A DNA stretch of 64,000 nt from Burhinus oedicnemus (Eukaryota; Chordata; Aves; Charadriiformes; Burhinidae), in NCBI GenBank assembly GCA_008921705.1, contig VFFE01007878.1, positions 467,193-531,192 on the forward strand. Reading direction: 5' to 3'. A program made the translations under genes and the position numbers. Of the stretch, positions 50,134 to 62,330 are shown in pieces. Below the pieces are notes generated by a model, which saw only the letters and a program-made list of their open reading frames with translations, did not search any database and was not told the DNA's origin. How positions within the stretch are numbered: position 1 is the first letter of the stretch; every line of letters begins with the position of its first letter.

Positions 50134-53100
50134 GTTTGCAGTACAGCCATTATTAGACATGTTTTGGGGCTGACTTTGTCCGGACACAGCTAGACTGGTA
50201 ATTTTGTACTCTGAATTTTCCTGATGTAAATGTAAGCCAACACCATTTTTGGGCCTAGTCTATACGTAGATATCATACCAAGGAATTACTTAAAAGTAAT
50301 TGTTTAGGTAATTAATGAGTTATCCTGAAAAAAGCAGATGGGACACTATAGTCAGTAGAAACCTAGGTCTTTAGTGAACTTTGCTTTTTAAAAAAAACTT
50401 TGTAGCTCCAGTTTCACTTAGAACACTTCAAAATATCAGGTCCTTTGCACTTCAATAACGTACTTTTAAAATGTACAACTTCTGAAATATTTTACAGATG
50501 TAAAAAATAGAAAACTATTGTTTCAGATAAGATGATGAATTTTAGGATTTTTTTCATTCTAATTTGTAAACTTTTAATAAAATATACTCCTTAATTTGCA
50601 TATGCTGTCGGATATTAACTGTTGTGAAATTAACTATGCTAAGTAGACAGACATTTTTTTCATTTTAAATTCTCTTTAACCTGGTGGTATGGGAGCAAGT
50701 CTGTCAGTCCTTTTCTTAAGAGATTTGTGCAAAAACCTCTTTATGTTCTAGATGGCAATTTTGTTTAGTTTCTTGAATGTGGACCTTCGATAGAGGCAGC
50801 CCTTATCTGATTATTTTTCTGTCATCTGATTTTGCAGAAGCAGTAAAATCTGGAGAAGTTTGACAAATCTATATGGAATCCAATGTGTTAAACTACATAT
50901 ATTTAAGAAATATTATGGTATGAAATGTAAAAATATTTTATTTAGCTTGTAAATGTTATTGCTATGTATAACATTTTATTGACATACAGTTAAAGTGGGT
51001 CCCCATTGTAAGACGATTAGAAATACACTTCTTTCTAAGCTTGCTGACTAATGCAGTATGGTGTACTTTCATAAGTGAAAATTATGCTTACATTAGGAAA
51101 GTGTTCAGGATAAGTTGGAATAATGTTTACAGTGAATTCCAGGGTAAAAGAGGCTGCTTTTTTATGGGAAATCTTAATGAGAAGTACATAAATTTAACAA
51201 GTAAACTGTAAGAACAGTTCTGGCCTTTTTGTTTACCAAGTGTCTTATTTTCATGTAAGATAATAGAAGTAACAGAAATTTTGGCATGAGGTCGTATCAT
51301 TTGAATTGAAGTTTTAACTTAGTCTTAAATTGTATTTATTTTTACATCCTATATTCACCACAGTAGAGTTAGATCGATTGTGGATAATACAAAATTGTAG
51401 GCAATACAGAAGTCATTTATACCATGGAAAGCAACATGATGTATAAAAGCCAATATTGTAATTACTATTTCTAGATCTAAATAGTGCAACATCAAACGTT
51501 GTCTTCCTATTTCTATTTATTTTTCAAGTATAATGGCAGTGACCGCCTATTGTACTACAAAACTTTGTTTTATTTGTACAGTTTATATATTAATTTTGTG
51601 GGTAAGATTTTGGTTTTTTAAATAGCTCATATGCTATAGCATGTTTATAGGTAAGATGGTAGGTGGCATTACATCTCCTTGTTTTTTCAACTCCTGTTTT
51701 AACTGTGAATACTATTGTATTTTTACTACTATATTTGTAGTAGAACTTTGTTGAAAGACTAGATTTCTATTGGAAACTTTCTGTTTACGATACCAGGTTA
51801 CAATCAAGGTTACAATGCAAGACCTCAGAAACCTCACCGCAGAATAAAAAGGTACAAACACAGAAACTGTCAGATCATATAATGTGTATGAGTTCTGAAA
51901 GCGAGTGCAGAGGGAGGAAAAAAGGGTAAGATAACCCTTTGAAAGAAATGGTTAGTCTTCAGTAGGTGATTAGCCTAGCAGCCTTGTTACCTAAACACCA
52001 AAAATGAAAATTAAATGTTTATGGTAATTTAGTGTGTCTCAGTGTAAAGATCATCAAGAAAATGGAGTTTATTTATTAAAGAATTAGTGAGTTACCTGTT
52101 AACCTTGCTGACGCAGTCTTTGCAGTTCAGGCATACTAGAACTCCTCCTTTGCTTGTGGGTTCAATCAGCAGAAGATTTGGGATTCCAGTAGGCATAGTT
52201 AGTTTTTAGCGTGGGCTCCCATATGTATTTTTGTATATGTTCACCAACTTTTGGGCTTGAAAGTCATGTTTACCTTTGTACCCTTCTCCTTTCCCAGCTT
52301 GTACGCTGTCTCTGCGAGGCATTACATTGGCCCGTGTATCCATAGTCTTAGTTTCTTGCTCAGATATTGCACAAGTGGTGTTTAAGACAGACTGACAGTC
52401 ACAACCGTCAGTGTAAGGGCTCACTAAGTGAGGGCATTTGAGAAAGGAAACTGGCTGAGAGAGACAGACTGTTTCAGTTTACTTACGGAAAAAAAATTCA
52501 TTTGTTTACGTGGTGTGGTAATAATCTTCTAGAGTAATGGAAGCTGAATGACTCTTTGTTTCAATGCTGAATACAGTGACCCATTCAATATCTTTCATCA
52601 TGCTGGATTCTTGGTGGAGCAAGGTTTTTGTGTGTTCCAGGGCTTTCCTACTTCACAATGAATAAATGTTATGTTTCAGGTACTTCAGAGGTTTTCTGCT
52701 GATGGAAAAAAACACCATCAGGAAAATACAAATTTGTATTTACTTTAAGGAGTGCTGGATGTAGACAGAATTTATTGAGCAGGTTCTGAACTCAAATCAA
52801 TACTGTAGTGTTGTTGACTTCAGCAAAGCTATCTTTTTTTATGTTAACTGGATGCCTGATATTAATGTTTCTGCTTTAAACTTTTCTGAGAATAACCAAA
52901 TATTTGTTCTGATAACATCTTTCTGTCTGAGTGCTCCTCCCCTTGCCATGTTAAAAAAAAAAAAAAATTACAGAATACACACAGCTTTTGACAAATTTTT
53001 ATCCTAATTTGTAAACATTTTTTCTTTCATGAAAAGTAGCTTTCTTAACTGCTGATGCGAATTTAAATGAAATAGTTTGTTTCCTCCACCTAAATTGCCC

Positions 53101-55514
53101 AGTGATTGGCCTTAGTATGTTCATCTTAATTACCTGTCTAGTGAAGTTCATCAAGATGTTCTGATTGATTCTTCTGCATTGATTGGTTAGGATTACTGAC
53201 TTGAAGAAAATGTAATGGTGGGTAATGGTGTAAAACAAAAGTAGTCAACTTGTATTTTCTGTTCAGCATTTGTTTCAGATACTGTAGACAATTAATAAAG
53301 CAATAGCTGTAGTAATTGCAAGACAGAATTAAATATCACTAGAATATAACAACAGAACAAAACTGTTTGTATTACTATTGTGGAGTTGCTAGGCATTACT
53401 TGGTTTTAAGTGTAGGAGGCTTCTTATTCAAAACACTGTGCCAGAAGTTGATACACTCTAAAAGCTTCATCGGTCCTCTAATTCTTTGAGATAACTCTGT
53501 TGGGAGAAAAAGCATTGGAGACTGAGAAACATCTCATGCAAGCCAGTTCTGAGTTCTGCAGCTGAAGAAAGCAAATGGAGCTTATCATATGTACATAGAG
53601 AGAGCTCAGGAGAGGTCTGTATTTTTCATTACTTATGAATATCAGGGATATGACGTTGCTCATGATTAAGGTGTAAGAGAACATCAAGAATGAAAGAGAA
53701 TTCAAATTCCTCTTTAAACATTGACTAATAATTTCCTATTCTTTCCTGTGTAATCTTAAAAACTTAATTGTCAATAATTTGAGGAGAGGAACATATTAAA
53801 TACTAGGGAAAAAGAAGGATTTTCTTGCTGATTTATCTGTAACCTTAACAGTGACCTTTTCACAAGTAAAGGATATTATTTGACAAAGTAAGCAAATAAA
53901 GTAGAAGTTCTTATCTTTAAAAAAAGGGGGCAAGGGGTAGTTCCTCTTGGAAACTTGGTATTTATTTTTTGTTGACCTGAGGGAAGCATACACTTCACTT
54001 AATTATGCATTGCACAAACCATTAATGATCTTTGGGCAAATCAGAGGACTCTTGAACTTTTACAACAGCATTCATAACATTTAGGGAGCTAACCGGCAAC
54101 AATAATTCAATCACTTTGCATCTGTTTGTATTTTGAGAACAAAGAGTGCTTTCCAATTATTTAAGTGAAAAAAATCAATGTGAGTTTTCCCCCCTTTAAG
54201 GGAAGAATAGTATTGAGCAAATTTTCAAAGCCCTACAGAGGCTTGGGGGGAGATTCTCTGACATTTTGCTTTAATGAAAGTTCCATAGTCAGAATTTCCC
54301 TTTGATTTGACAACACATATACAAGACTTTAATGCTTTTCTAAGAAACGTAAGTATTTGTATAGTGTCCTTAATGAATATGTCTGTGTTTATGTACCACT
54401 TCTGAAAGGAAGCATATTTACATAAGTGACCATGTTTAGGCTTATCAAGATGTATTTAGGCATGATTTAAACAAAGCAAATGCAACCCCCCAAAACAAAA
54501 TAGCAAAACTGTATTGCACACACTCTTTTTCCTTTATTAACTATTTTATGTAATGTTTGTAAAGAATGCAATTGTATTTGCTTGACAAACCTGATGTTAA
54601 TTATTCCTAGTGATGGTTGCCATTGGGATAACCTTTGGTACCAGCTCATAAAAATACTTCTGGAGAGCAACAGTTTTCTTTCCGAATGCATGTAATTTGA
54701 TTAAATAGTAAGCAGTTTCCTGTAATTCAGAGGGATGGATACACTGAAATGATTCATTGGGAATTCCTTTTTTTTTTTGTTCATTGAAATGTATTGATAC
54801 AAGTACAAGTATAAACATTCTTGTTCTCAAAATTAAGGTTGTCTCACTGGAATTTGTAGAATGACTAGAGAGTTGATTAATCAGCAAAACAAATAATCAA
54901 GCCATGGGACTTTGGGGAAAAAAACCTACAGCGTAGCTGATATATTGAAAATACATTCAATATTTTGGACAGAGAATAAATCAATCTTGTATGTAATTTG
55001 ATGGAAACTATTGTTTTTTAAACAAGCGTGACTCTAAGAGGAATGCAGATTTAAAGATTATAGCCAGATGATGAGCCAAATGTTTGGAAGATTACTGTTT
55101 TATTACTATTTTTTATTTAAAACCTTAGTGAAGATTAATGTTATTATGTGTAGTAAGTTTTCAAGAAACAATATGAGATTTGGGCCTGGAGGAAGAGAGA
55201 AGTGGGAAATAGAGATATGTGTTGTTATAGGCCTACGGTTGATTGATCAGCTCAAGTATGAAAGAGGTAGAGAAGAAGCGAGGACTGATGGAATGCCATG
55301 GAGAGCAGAGAGAAAAGAAATAAGATCATGATGACCACTGTGAAAGAGCACAGAAAAGAAGCAAAGGAAGGACTTGGAAAATGTGATCAATAATGTTAAT
55401 AAAACCTTATAGATAGAGGAGTTTCACCATCGAAGAATCTCTATATCTTGCCTGTTAAATGATTATTAAAATACAGGTTAGGTACAAGCAATTGGATGAC
55501 ATTTCAGGCAGTAC
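50134..55514. other. AT-rich non-coding stretch downstream of the STPG-like exon
   Basis: Probable intron. The next exon must start on a codon boundary. An acceptor-like site at 52671-52679 is followed by 22 open codons and a TAA, but its pyrimidine tract is poor and the peptide is not PG-rich. Nothing else is recognisable except the A15 run. Confidence 0.5.
52953..52967 (+). repeat. A15 homopolymer
   Basis: Fifteen consecutive A bases. No recognisable retroposed body lies just upstream, so it is not called a poly(A) tail. Confidence 0.9.
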
Positions 55515-55590
55515 AGAATGTAAAAATGGCCATATTTTTTCAAACCAGTGGTCCATGCAGCCAACTGTCTCTCCTGTGGCAATAACAAAA
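55515..55590 (-). mobile_element. Ancient CR1-type LINE fragment, 3' end
   Basis: AATGGCCATA, then CAAACCAGTGGTCCATGCAG, then CTGTCTCTCCTGTGGCAAT correspond in order to the reverse complement of the 3' end of an old CR1-like family in turtles and birds (its sense strand has GGTCTGACCCAGTATGGCC-like ends). The copy is short and strongly diverged. Open frames of 66 and 90 codons over it are chance frames. Confidence 0.65.
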
Positions 55591-57564
55591 TACACAGGTA
55601 CATTTGACCCAGCCTTAGAACAGAGGGTGAGCTGCTCAGCTTTCTCTGTTTCTCTATAACTGTGATTTGGTGTCAGAGATGGGAATGACCTGGGAGAGAA
55701 CGGTTTGCAGAGGATCAAAGGAAGCACTGGATGGACACTGAAAGAAAACTGTGGTGGGCAGATCTGTTTGAAAAGAGAAAAAGTTTATTTAGTATGAGTT
55801 GATCCATGTAACAATATATTTGATCCATGGTATTATTTATAGTTGAATATTACTTTAAATGTTGTATTGCTTTTTTAAAAATACTTTTTAAAATAAGAAT
55901 TCTTAGAGCCTTTTACGGTGTTGTCTTTAGTTTCCTTGGTAACTGATCATTTTTAGTTATTTACATGTTTGCTCCCGTTACTTAAACAAGCTATTGTATT
56001 TTTACCTTTGTATTGCAGAATAACAAATAAAAAAGGCACTTGGAATATGAGCAAAAGCATAGCATTTGCATTATTTTTCATTAGAAAAGAGCATTTACTT
56101 ATTTGATGTGATACAACAGACTTTGAGGCTGTATTTTAAAACACGACTACAAAATGCAATCCTCAGAGAATAAAACTTGGTTTTTTAATGTGGAAGATTT
56201 TAGAACACTTAAAATATACCTTGAGAATAGGAGGATTTTGTTTATATCTCTTAATCCAACACTGAAGTGCTGTTGTTTCTTTTGGGTAGAATACAGATGC
56301 CTTTAACAAGTATGTTAGACAATGGTTTAGAATAATAATTGATGTGTTTTATCCGCTGTAACTGCAAGGGTAATTTTGATGAAATGTGTTATTGACTGTT
56401 TAATGCAGAATTTATTTGGGACATCAGGGTGCAAATCCTAATGCTTATGCAAGGGACAATCTCTTTTGTAGGCTAACAGTGTAAGTAGTATATCTGAAAC
56501 TACCTGAATATCTGAAAATATTAATACATATTGTTGGATACTTTGTATTTGACTTCCAATATGGCATAGTGATTCTGATTCTAGTGAATTATTGTTCATC
56601 TCACAGGAACTATAAGCTATGTGGTTTGTCTCTCAGTGTTGTACTATGGCTCTGCTTCAGTCTGAATCAGAAGGGGACAGGAAGCTGATATGAAATATTT
56701 TTTTCTGCAGAATTTGGCTGAAGTATTTCAGTTCAATTTGAATTCCTACAGAAATGCATTACAAAGTTGTTATCTGCAGCCATCAGGAAGCATATTCTTA
56801 AAAGTTTTATTTTTTACTCTCTTTAATATTAAACTGTTAAAATTATACAGTATTCAAAAACGCATGCCTTTGCATTAGAGCCAGGCTCCCATGAAAGCGA
56901 TATTGTGTATTTATTGTCAACTGCAAAGGGTAGGCTGTGAGGTCAGATTGTGCTGGAAATAATGATTATGGAGGAACTGCACTTTATGGACTTTAAAAAA
57001 TGGCCAGCAGGTTTTAGAAATAGGCTTTAATGGCAATCAGTGCATAATCTCTACATTTGAAATAAATTCAAAATAACATTTCCAATCCAACATTATGTTT
57101 AATTAGATTCACAACAGAAGGTTTTGCACAACAGATAAACTCAGCAAACTGGTGAGATTTTAATTTTTGTACTGCTGCAAAGTTACGTTTCTTCAGTGAA
57201 GGGGTGTGACATTTTTTGATGGAAATTTTGTGATCTTGTTACTATGGGTCAATGGATTTTGGCTTCAAATTAGTTTGACTAAGGATGATAACAATAGAAC
57301 AATGACTATATTGCTCTGTATCAAGATTTTAAAGATGAGTAAGTGGGGTAGCTGCTGAGACTCAGGAAAATAATACAACTGGAAGATCATGTACACCAGA
57401 TGAGAGTCCATGTGTTGTCAAGTGAGTAATAGGTAATGTGATTCACCGTTACACTGGGTATGCTGTGGAGGATTGTGATTTATGTATGGTGAGTGGTGTT
57501 GCTCAGTGTTATTCATGAAACTGAAACTGCAAAGATGTTTTGCTAATGTCTGCGCTTTCATATG
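55591..57564. other. Non-coding stretch between two ancient CR1-type fragments
   Basis: AT-rich DNA. An acceptor-like site near 56708 is followed by an open frame (to 56878) without a good donor. No other feature seen. Confidence 0.5.
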
Positions 57565-58180
57565 CCCTATAAGAACAGCTGTACTGGGTTAGAGCAAAGG
57601 TTTTTAGCTCAGAATCCCTTCCGCAGCAGTAGTTAAAAGCAGATAATCTAAGGAAGCATGTAAACTTGGGACAAGTAAAGAACAATACTTGTATGAATAA
57701 CTCTCCTGAAACCAACAATTTGCATCTCAAGGAGATTGGAAGTGTATTTCTGTGTATTTCTTTGAGTAAACTTGAAATGGGCTTCTCCTTCAGTAGGTTG
57801 TCTAACCTTGCTTTGAACCGGTGTGAACTTCTTGCAGCTACATCTTGAATAAGGGAGTTCTGCAGCTTAATGATGTTATATGAATGATTCCCATCTTTAA
57901 TCACTTTGACATTTGCTAGCTTCAGTTTCTGTTCCTTAGGTCCTTTATTGGAAAAAGCAATAAGCTGCTGCTCCCTACCCAATCTCCCCATTCCTCTGAT
58001 GATTTTACAGACCTCTACTATAGCGGTGCCTCTCAGTTGATTTTTTTTTTAATTCCTTCTTCTTCCTTTCCTTCCTTCCCCCTGTTTATGTAGAAGAGTC
58101 CTACCGTGCTTAGTGACAGGTGTTACATGCCTTTGGCCACCCTTGCTGCCCTTCTCTGAAATTCTTCCAGTTCTGTGTCT
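57565..58180 (-). mobile_element. Ancient CR1-type LINE, 3' part, long decayed copy
   Basis: On the minus strand, motifs follow in the family's order: AGAGGCACC near 58030, GAGGTCTGTAAAATCATC, a segment translating to IIKLQNSLIQDV, then FKARLDNLL, and finally ACCCAGTACAGCTGTTCTTAT at the 3' end near 57570. The last matches the CAGTATGGCTGTTCTTAT terminus of old amniote CR1-like elements. Further upstream, ELEEFQRRAARVAKG near 58135-58180 recalls the EQVQRRATKMIKG motif of CR1 ORF2. A purine run (58053-58083) and a ten-base T run (58041-58050, plus strand) interrupt it. The 160-codon minus-strand frame at 57509-57991 lies in this element and is a LINE remnant, not a gene. Confidence 0.85.
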
Positions 58181-58323
58181 CAGTAATACCGAAAAATAAC
58201 AGGAAATTGTCCAAAATTTGTCCTGCTGCAGAGTGTGCTCATAAATTTCATCTAATATTTTAGGCCATGTGGTATTGCTTTTGGCAAGTTGTGCTTGGGA
58301 ATTTTTGTGGACATCTGTCTCTG

Positions 58324-58351
58324 CAGTACTAACCTGTTTCAGTACTAACCT
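58324..58351 (+). repeat. Short tandem duplication, 12-bp exact match at 16-bp period
   Basis: CAGTACTAACCT occurs at 58324-58335 and again at 58340-58351. It looks like a local slippage duplication just beyond the CR1-type fragment. Confidence 0.8.
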
Positions 58352-58604
58352 CAGACAATTGCACGTAATTTTCAGGGTTGGGACTATCATAGCACGACTT
58401 TCATAGATCTGCTGTCGCAAAAGAAGTGGGAAGGACTGCTTTGCAAATTTGTGGCCTTTCCATGTGTTGGAATGGGACATGCAACAGTTGCTGTTGATGG
58501 ATGTGATAAGGAAATATTTATACAAAATTTCCGTGTTTTCTTACCCAGCATATGAAAGAGAGACAGTGTTATCAACGGTCTGGAGAAAGGTTTACAGAAT
58601 ACAC

Positions 58605-58619
58605 TTTTTTTTTTTTTTT
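58605..58619 (+). repeat. T15 homopolymer
   Basis: Fifteen T bases. On the minus strand this would be an A15 tract, but no retroposed sequence with clear ends adjoins it. Confidence 0.9.
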
Positions 58620-59766
58620 GAGATACCTAATGATCATATTTTTCCACTATCTTTCCATGGCAAAAACATGGCACATAACAAACACTGGAGGATGACACTG
58701 TTGAAATTATACTGTAACTTATAAATGGGACAAAATTAACCACAGTAGTATTATACTGAAGTCATCAGTTGTTGTTTTCTGTGATTAAATTGGTCTCATA
58801 ACTATAACTGGTTCTGCATCATCTGCTAAGAAAACAGGAGAGATATTAAAAAACAATAAAAGCCTTGGCACTTTGTCCAATAGTTTAACACATTTAACTA
58901 TTTAGGTTTTAAACTATCTTAGTAGGAATTCCCATTCTTCAGATTTTTTTTTTTACAATAACCTTCAGTAACTAGTCCTTTAGACAACATGCCTAGTAAA
59001 AATTTAAAGCATACAGTTGGAAAATAGGCAACTGCCCGTGGATTTCTAGTGGCTTGGGGGATGCCTTATATAGTAACATAATAAATATACTTCGTTATCA
59101 GTTATTGAACATTTAATTTTTCGTCTTCTATTGTAGTAAATCTTTGCATATATGGGAGTCTGTATTCTAAATGGAAATGATCAGTCTACTGCATATAAAA
59201 TTACCAGATACTATAATAATATTTAGCAATTACTTTAGTCTTTGACTTTCCCATGTTTTGTACCGTCAAAACTGCTGCAATGATCCACTGGTTCATTCTG
59301 ACTAGTCTTGTAACCTCACTGTACCGAACACAAGCATTAACAGCAATCTTTGTATGAAAGTTTGAGGACCCTCAAAAATTAATAATTAATGTTAATAATT
59401 CTGAGTAATTTTTGGGAGTATTTAGGGGTTATATCCAGTCTTCACTCTGTGATAACACTTTACTTACCCATGTGTACTGTTTTTCCTAATGATCTCCTAA
59501 AAAGGGTGATGTTAAAATCTTTTGAAAGATCTACATAAATTGTGTCCACTGGTTCTCCTTAGTCTGTGTTTTATTTAGCATCCTCAAAATGTCTAGTAGT
59601 ACAAAACAGCACACTACACAATTACAGAACTCATGTTGCTTTGTTCCTGTTGTACCATTTTGCTTTGCGAATTTTTAAACTCTGTTTTAACTCTTCTGAA
59701 CCAATGTACCTAATGTTGAAGTAGTTAGCATTTGCAGTCTCTAATTCTCAGGTTACTTTCAGTGCT

Positions 59767-59781
59767 AAAAAAAAAAAAAAA
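59767..59781 (+). repeat. A15 homopolymer
   Basis: Fifteen A bases followed by GAAG. No recognisable element precedes it. Confidence 0.9.
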
Positions 59782-61834
59782 GAAGTATGAAAGTAAGAGG
59801 CCCATCTGTTTCTCTGGTAGAACTAGGGACTGGGAGCAAAACCTTTTTATTTTTAAATAATTTTAATACTTGCACACTAATTAGACATTTTGTTCTATGA
59901 CACTGTGTCCTATGTATTAAAGTGAGGGCAGCAAAATAAGCAAATAAAAAAAGCTTGAAAGAAAGTATTTAGCTGTCATTAAATCTATGCTTAAGTACTT
60001 TATTTCATTGAACTGATAGTGCCAACTTTCCATGTTTTGTATGTTCTTAAAGGTTATGAATACATGCACAGGTAAACAGGTGTATGAAAGGACGTTAGGG
60101 AATATCAGCAACAGTGGAAAGGAGGTTGAACTGACTCTTGCTCAGTTCAACAGCAAAGTTCCTGTTGTTTTCAAAAGGATTAATATATTACCTTTTCCAT
60201 AGCAGGTTGACTCTTCCTTTAGTGGAAGTGTAATGTCAGAGAGTCAGCAACCTGAGCCACAGCAGCTGTTAGAGCTCTTGAGGTAGTGGACCTTATGTTG
60301 TGTATAAGTAAAAACCTGTACTGGAGAGAGTTCTTCTTGCACTTGCATGTTTTTGTTATTTACGTTACAAATTATGACAGAAATAAACAAAGTTCCTGAG
60401 TTGTAGTTAACCATTTCGGGCATTCATTTAGCAACACAGAAGTTTCATGCTGAGAGGTGCTGAGTGCATTCAGTAAGAATCCACTGGCTCTTTTTGACTT
60501 CCAAAGACAGTCAAATCTAGTCTAACTTGACTGCCCAGTCTAACGACTTCAGAGACTTTCTAGAAAGTCAGCAGAGATGTAAAAGTAGCTAAGAGGCCAA
60601 TCTATCCCACACGTGCATTTATTTTTGTTGAGGTGGGACATCCACTGCAGTGGTACAAGTATCTCTACTGATTGCAGAACCAGTGCAGGTGACTGGTTTG
60701 GACCAGACACCCAATTTATTTATAAACAGGTAAGGTTAGATTAGATGATCACAGTCAGTGTTCCTGAATAATTTCTGAAAATAATTATTTTTAATTTTAT
60801 AAAATTTGTAAGCTACTTTTATCTCTGTAGGCTGTGTTATCTCTGATATTATTCAAATTAAATAATGCATGCACATGTATTGCACATCTGTATGTTTTGA
60901 AAAAAACAAAATAGCCAACCTTAAATGTTGGGATTTGCAAAAACGCATGCCTAAACAGTAAGTTTATGGTTTTTATATGGAATGTGTGGTTTTTGCTGGA
61001 ATGTGTGGAGTGCCTGCATGAAACTTTACTGTGAATAAAGCTCAGGTCACTTTAGTAGAGATTTTCTGAGTACAAATTCAAGGCCTGAACCTAAATTCTT
61101 TACATCTGTAATCACTGTCCTTTTTAAAACGTGCAAGTTAAACAATGAGTACATATGTCCTTACAGAGGTAACATGTGACTAACGAAGTCAGCAGTTTTC
61201 ACATTGTTGTCATTGATGGAAGTGCAAAGATAGAGATTCATCGTAAGCTTGAGTGAGCAGGTTGGGCAGTAGAAATGTCATATCAGTTTTGAGGGTGCCC
61301 TCAGTGTTGATGTGCTTTATATCAAAATGCTGGTCTAGGCAGTCTAAAGTTCAGGAATTTCCTTCAAAAGCTAAAACTCTTATTTTTAAGGTAAGTGCCT
61401 TACTTTCAAGTAGTTTAATCTAGTAGATTTGGTCTGTACTGTCAAGATACAGCCTAACCTGTTAGGATTACAGCTGAAGGTTGCAAGGACTACAAGAAAT
61501 ATTATGACATTAAATTTTGGCTAAAGAGTTTCAATGGATTTTTAAAAAAGGATCTGTTTAAAAATATATTTTTGCATAATAAGGCTCTATGAAATAATTT
61601 CTTTCTTAAAATGGAAACAGCATAAAAATGTGCTACTTGTTCACATTTTACTTTGATATTTGATTCTGGGCAGATTAAAACAGCTTCTGAGGTATGAACG
61701 TGGTGAACAGTGAACTTCTGCCCTTCCAGAAATGTTTGTTTTAATTGGCTGATAGATCCACATCTGGAAATAAAATTAACTGCTTCAAGCCCAGGTTGCT
61801 TCCTCCGTATTTAGTGGTTACATACCCTATGTTG

Positions 61835-62330
61835 AAAATTGGAATTTTAAATGATCCCTGGAGGGACTAAAATACATACCAATACAACTACAAGACTTAA
61901 TTAAAATCTGCCTTCAACCACTCATAAACACTGTTAAATTAGATTTAGACAGATGGGACAAATTATTATTATCATTATAGGGAAAAGACACTATCACAAA
62001 AATGAACATTCTCCCTTGTCTTATCTCCATTTGTAAACCCCATGCCAATAGAAATCCCCAAGCTAAACTTCTCTGTAATAAATAACTTGTCAGTAAAATT
62101 TTATGGGATTGCAACAGCACAACAAAAGATCTACCACTTAAAAAAAAGAGTTCACAAAAAAGGGAGGATTACATTTCCCAAATCTCGTCAAAACTTATCA
62201 TATCATTCACATGACAATAATTGCTACAAAGGCATCTCAAAATTACAGGAAAACTTAGCAATGGCCTTTGTTGAAAAAGAATACATGTGGCGGCATTGCC
62301 TCCTTTCTTATCAAAGAAAACAGGATTAAT
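61835..62330 (+). mobile_element. Decayed L1-type LINE fragment (ORF2, region after the reverse-transcriptase core)
   Basis: On the plus strand, L1 ORF2-like motifs follow in the right order. KYIPIQLQDLIKICLQPL (from about 61870) recalls KYLGIQI...NYKPLL. LDLDRWDKLLLSL is followed by an in-frame stop (61978-61980), then KMNILPCLISICK (61999-62037). The frame then shifts by one base near 62041 and continues as MPIEIPKLNFSVINNLSVKF, then KKGRITFP, then FVEKEYMWRHC. Known: the order YLGI, DLxxWxxLPLSLxGR, IKMxILP, PIxIPKxxF, KGGxxxP is typical of L1 and Tx1 ORF2 downstream of the polymerase core. The stop and the frameshift show it is dead. L1 elements are very scarce in birds. The 95-codon plus frame at 62042-62329 is part of this element. 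Confidence 0.78.

Larger units (their letters stand above)
58181..61834. other. AT-rich non-coding stretch between the CR1-type and L1-type fragments
   Basis: Beyond the 58324-58351 duplication and the two homopolymers, I see nothing firm. The 158-codon minus frame at 58049-58525 overlaps the edge of the CR1-type element and shows no independent domain. A GGTTAGATTAGATGATCACAG stretch at 60733-60753 weakly recalls a LINE 3' tail but is too short to call. Confidence 0.45.

Noticed and set aside
57509..57991. 160-codon minus-strand frame
   Set aside because: It coincides with the ancient CR1-type LINE and includes its decayed IIKLQNSLIQDV segment and 3' tail; not a host gene.
58049..58525. 158-codon minus-strand frame
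   Set aside because: Overlaps the edge of the CR1-type fragment (its RRAARVAKG-like stretch lies in another frame) and shows no family feature.
60733..60753. GGTTAGATTAGATGATCACAG resembling a LINE 3' tail
   Set aside because: Too short, and the flanks do not continue the match.
61284..61392. Open stretch ending at AAG/GTAAGT
   Set aside because: Strong donor, but the acceptor is poor and the peptide has no recognisable feature.
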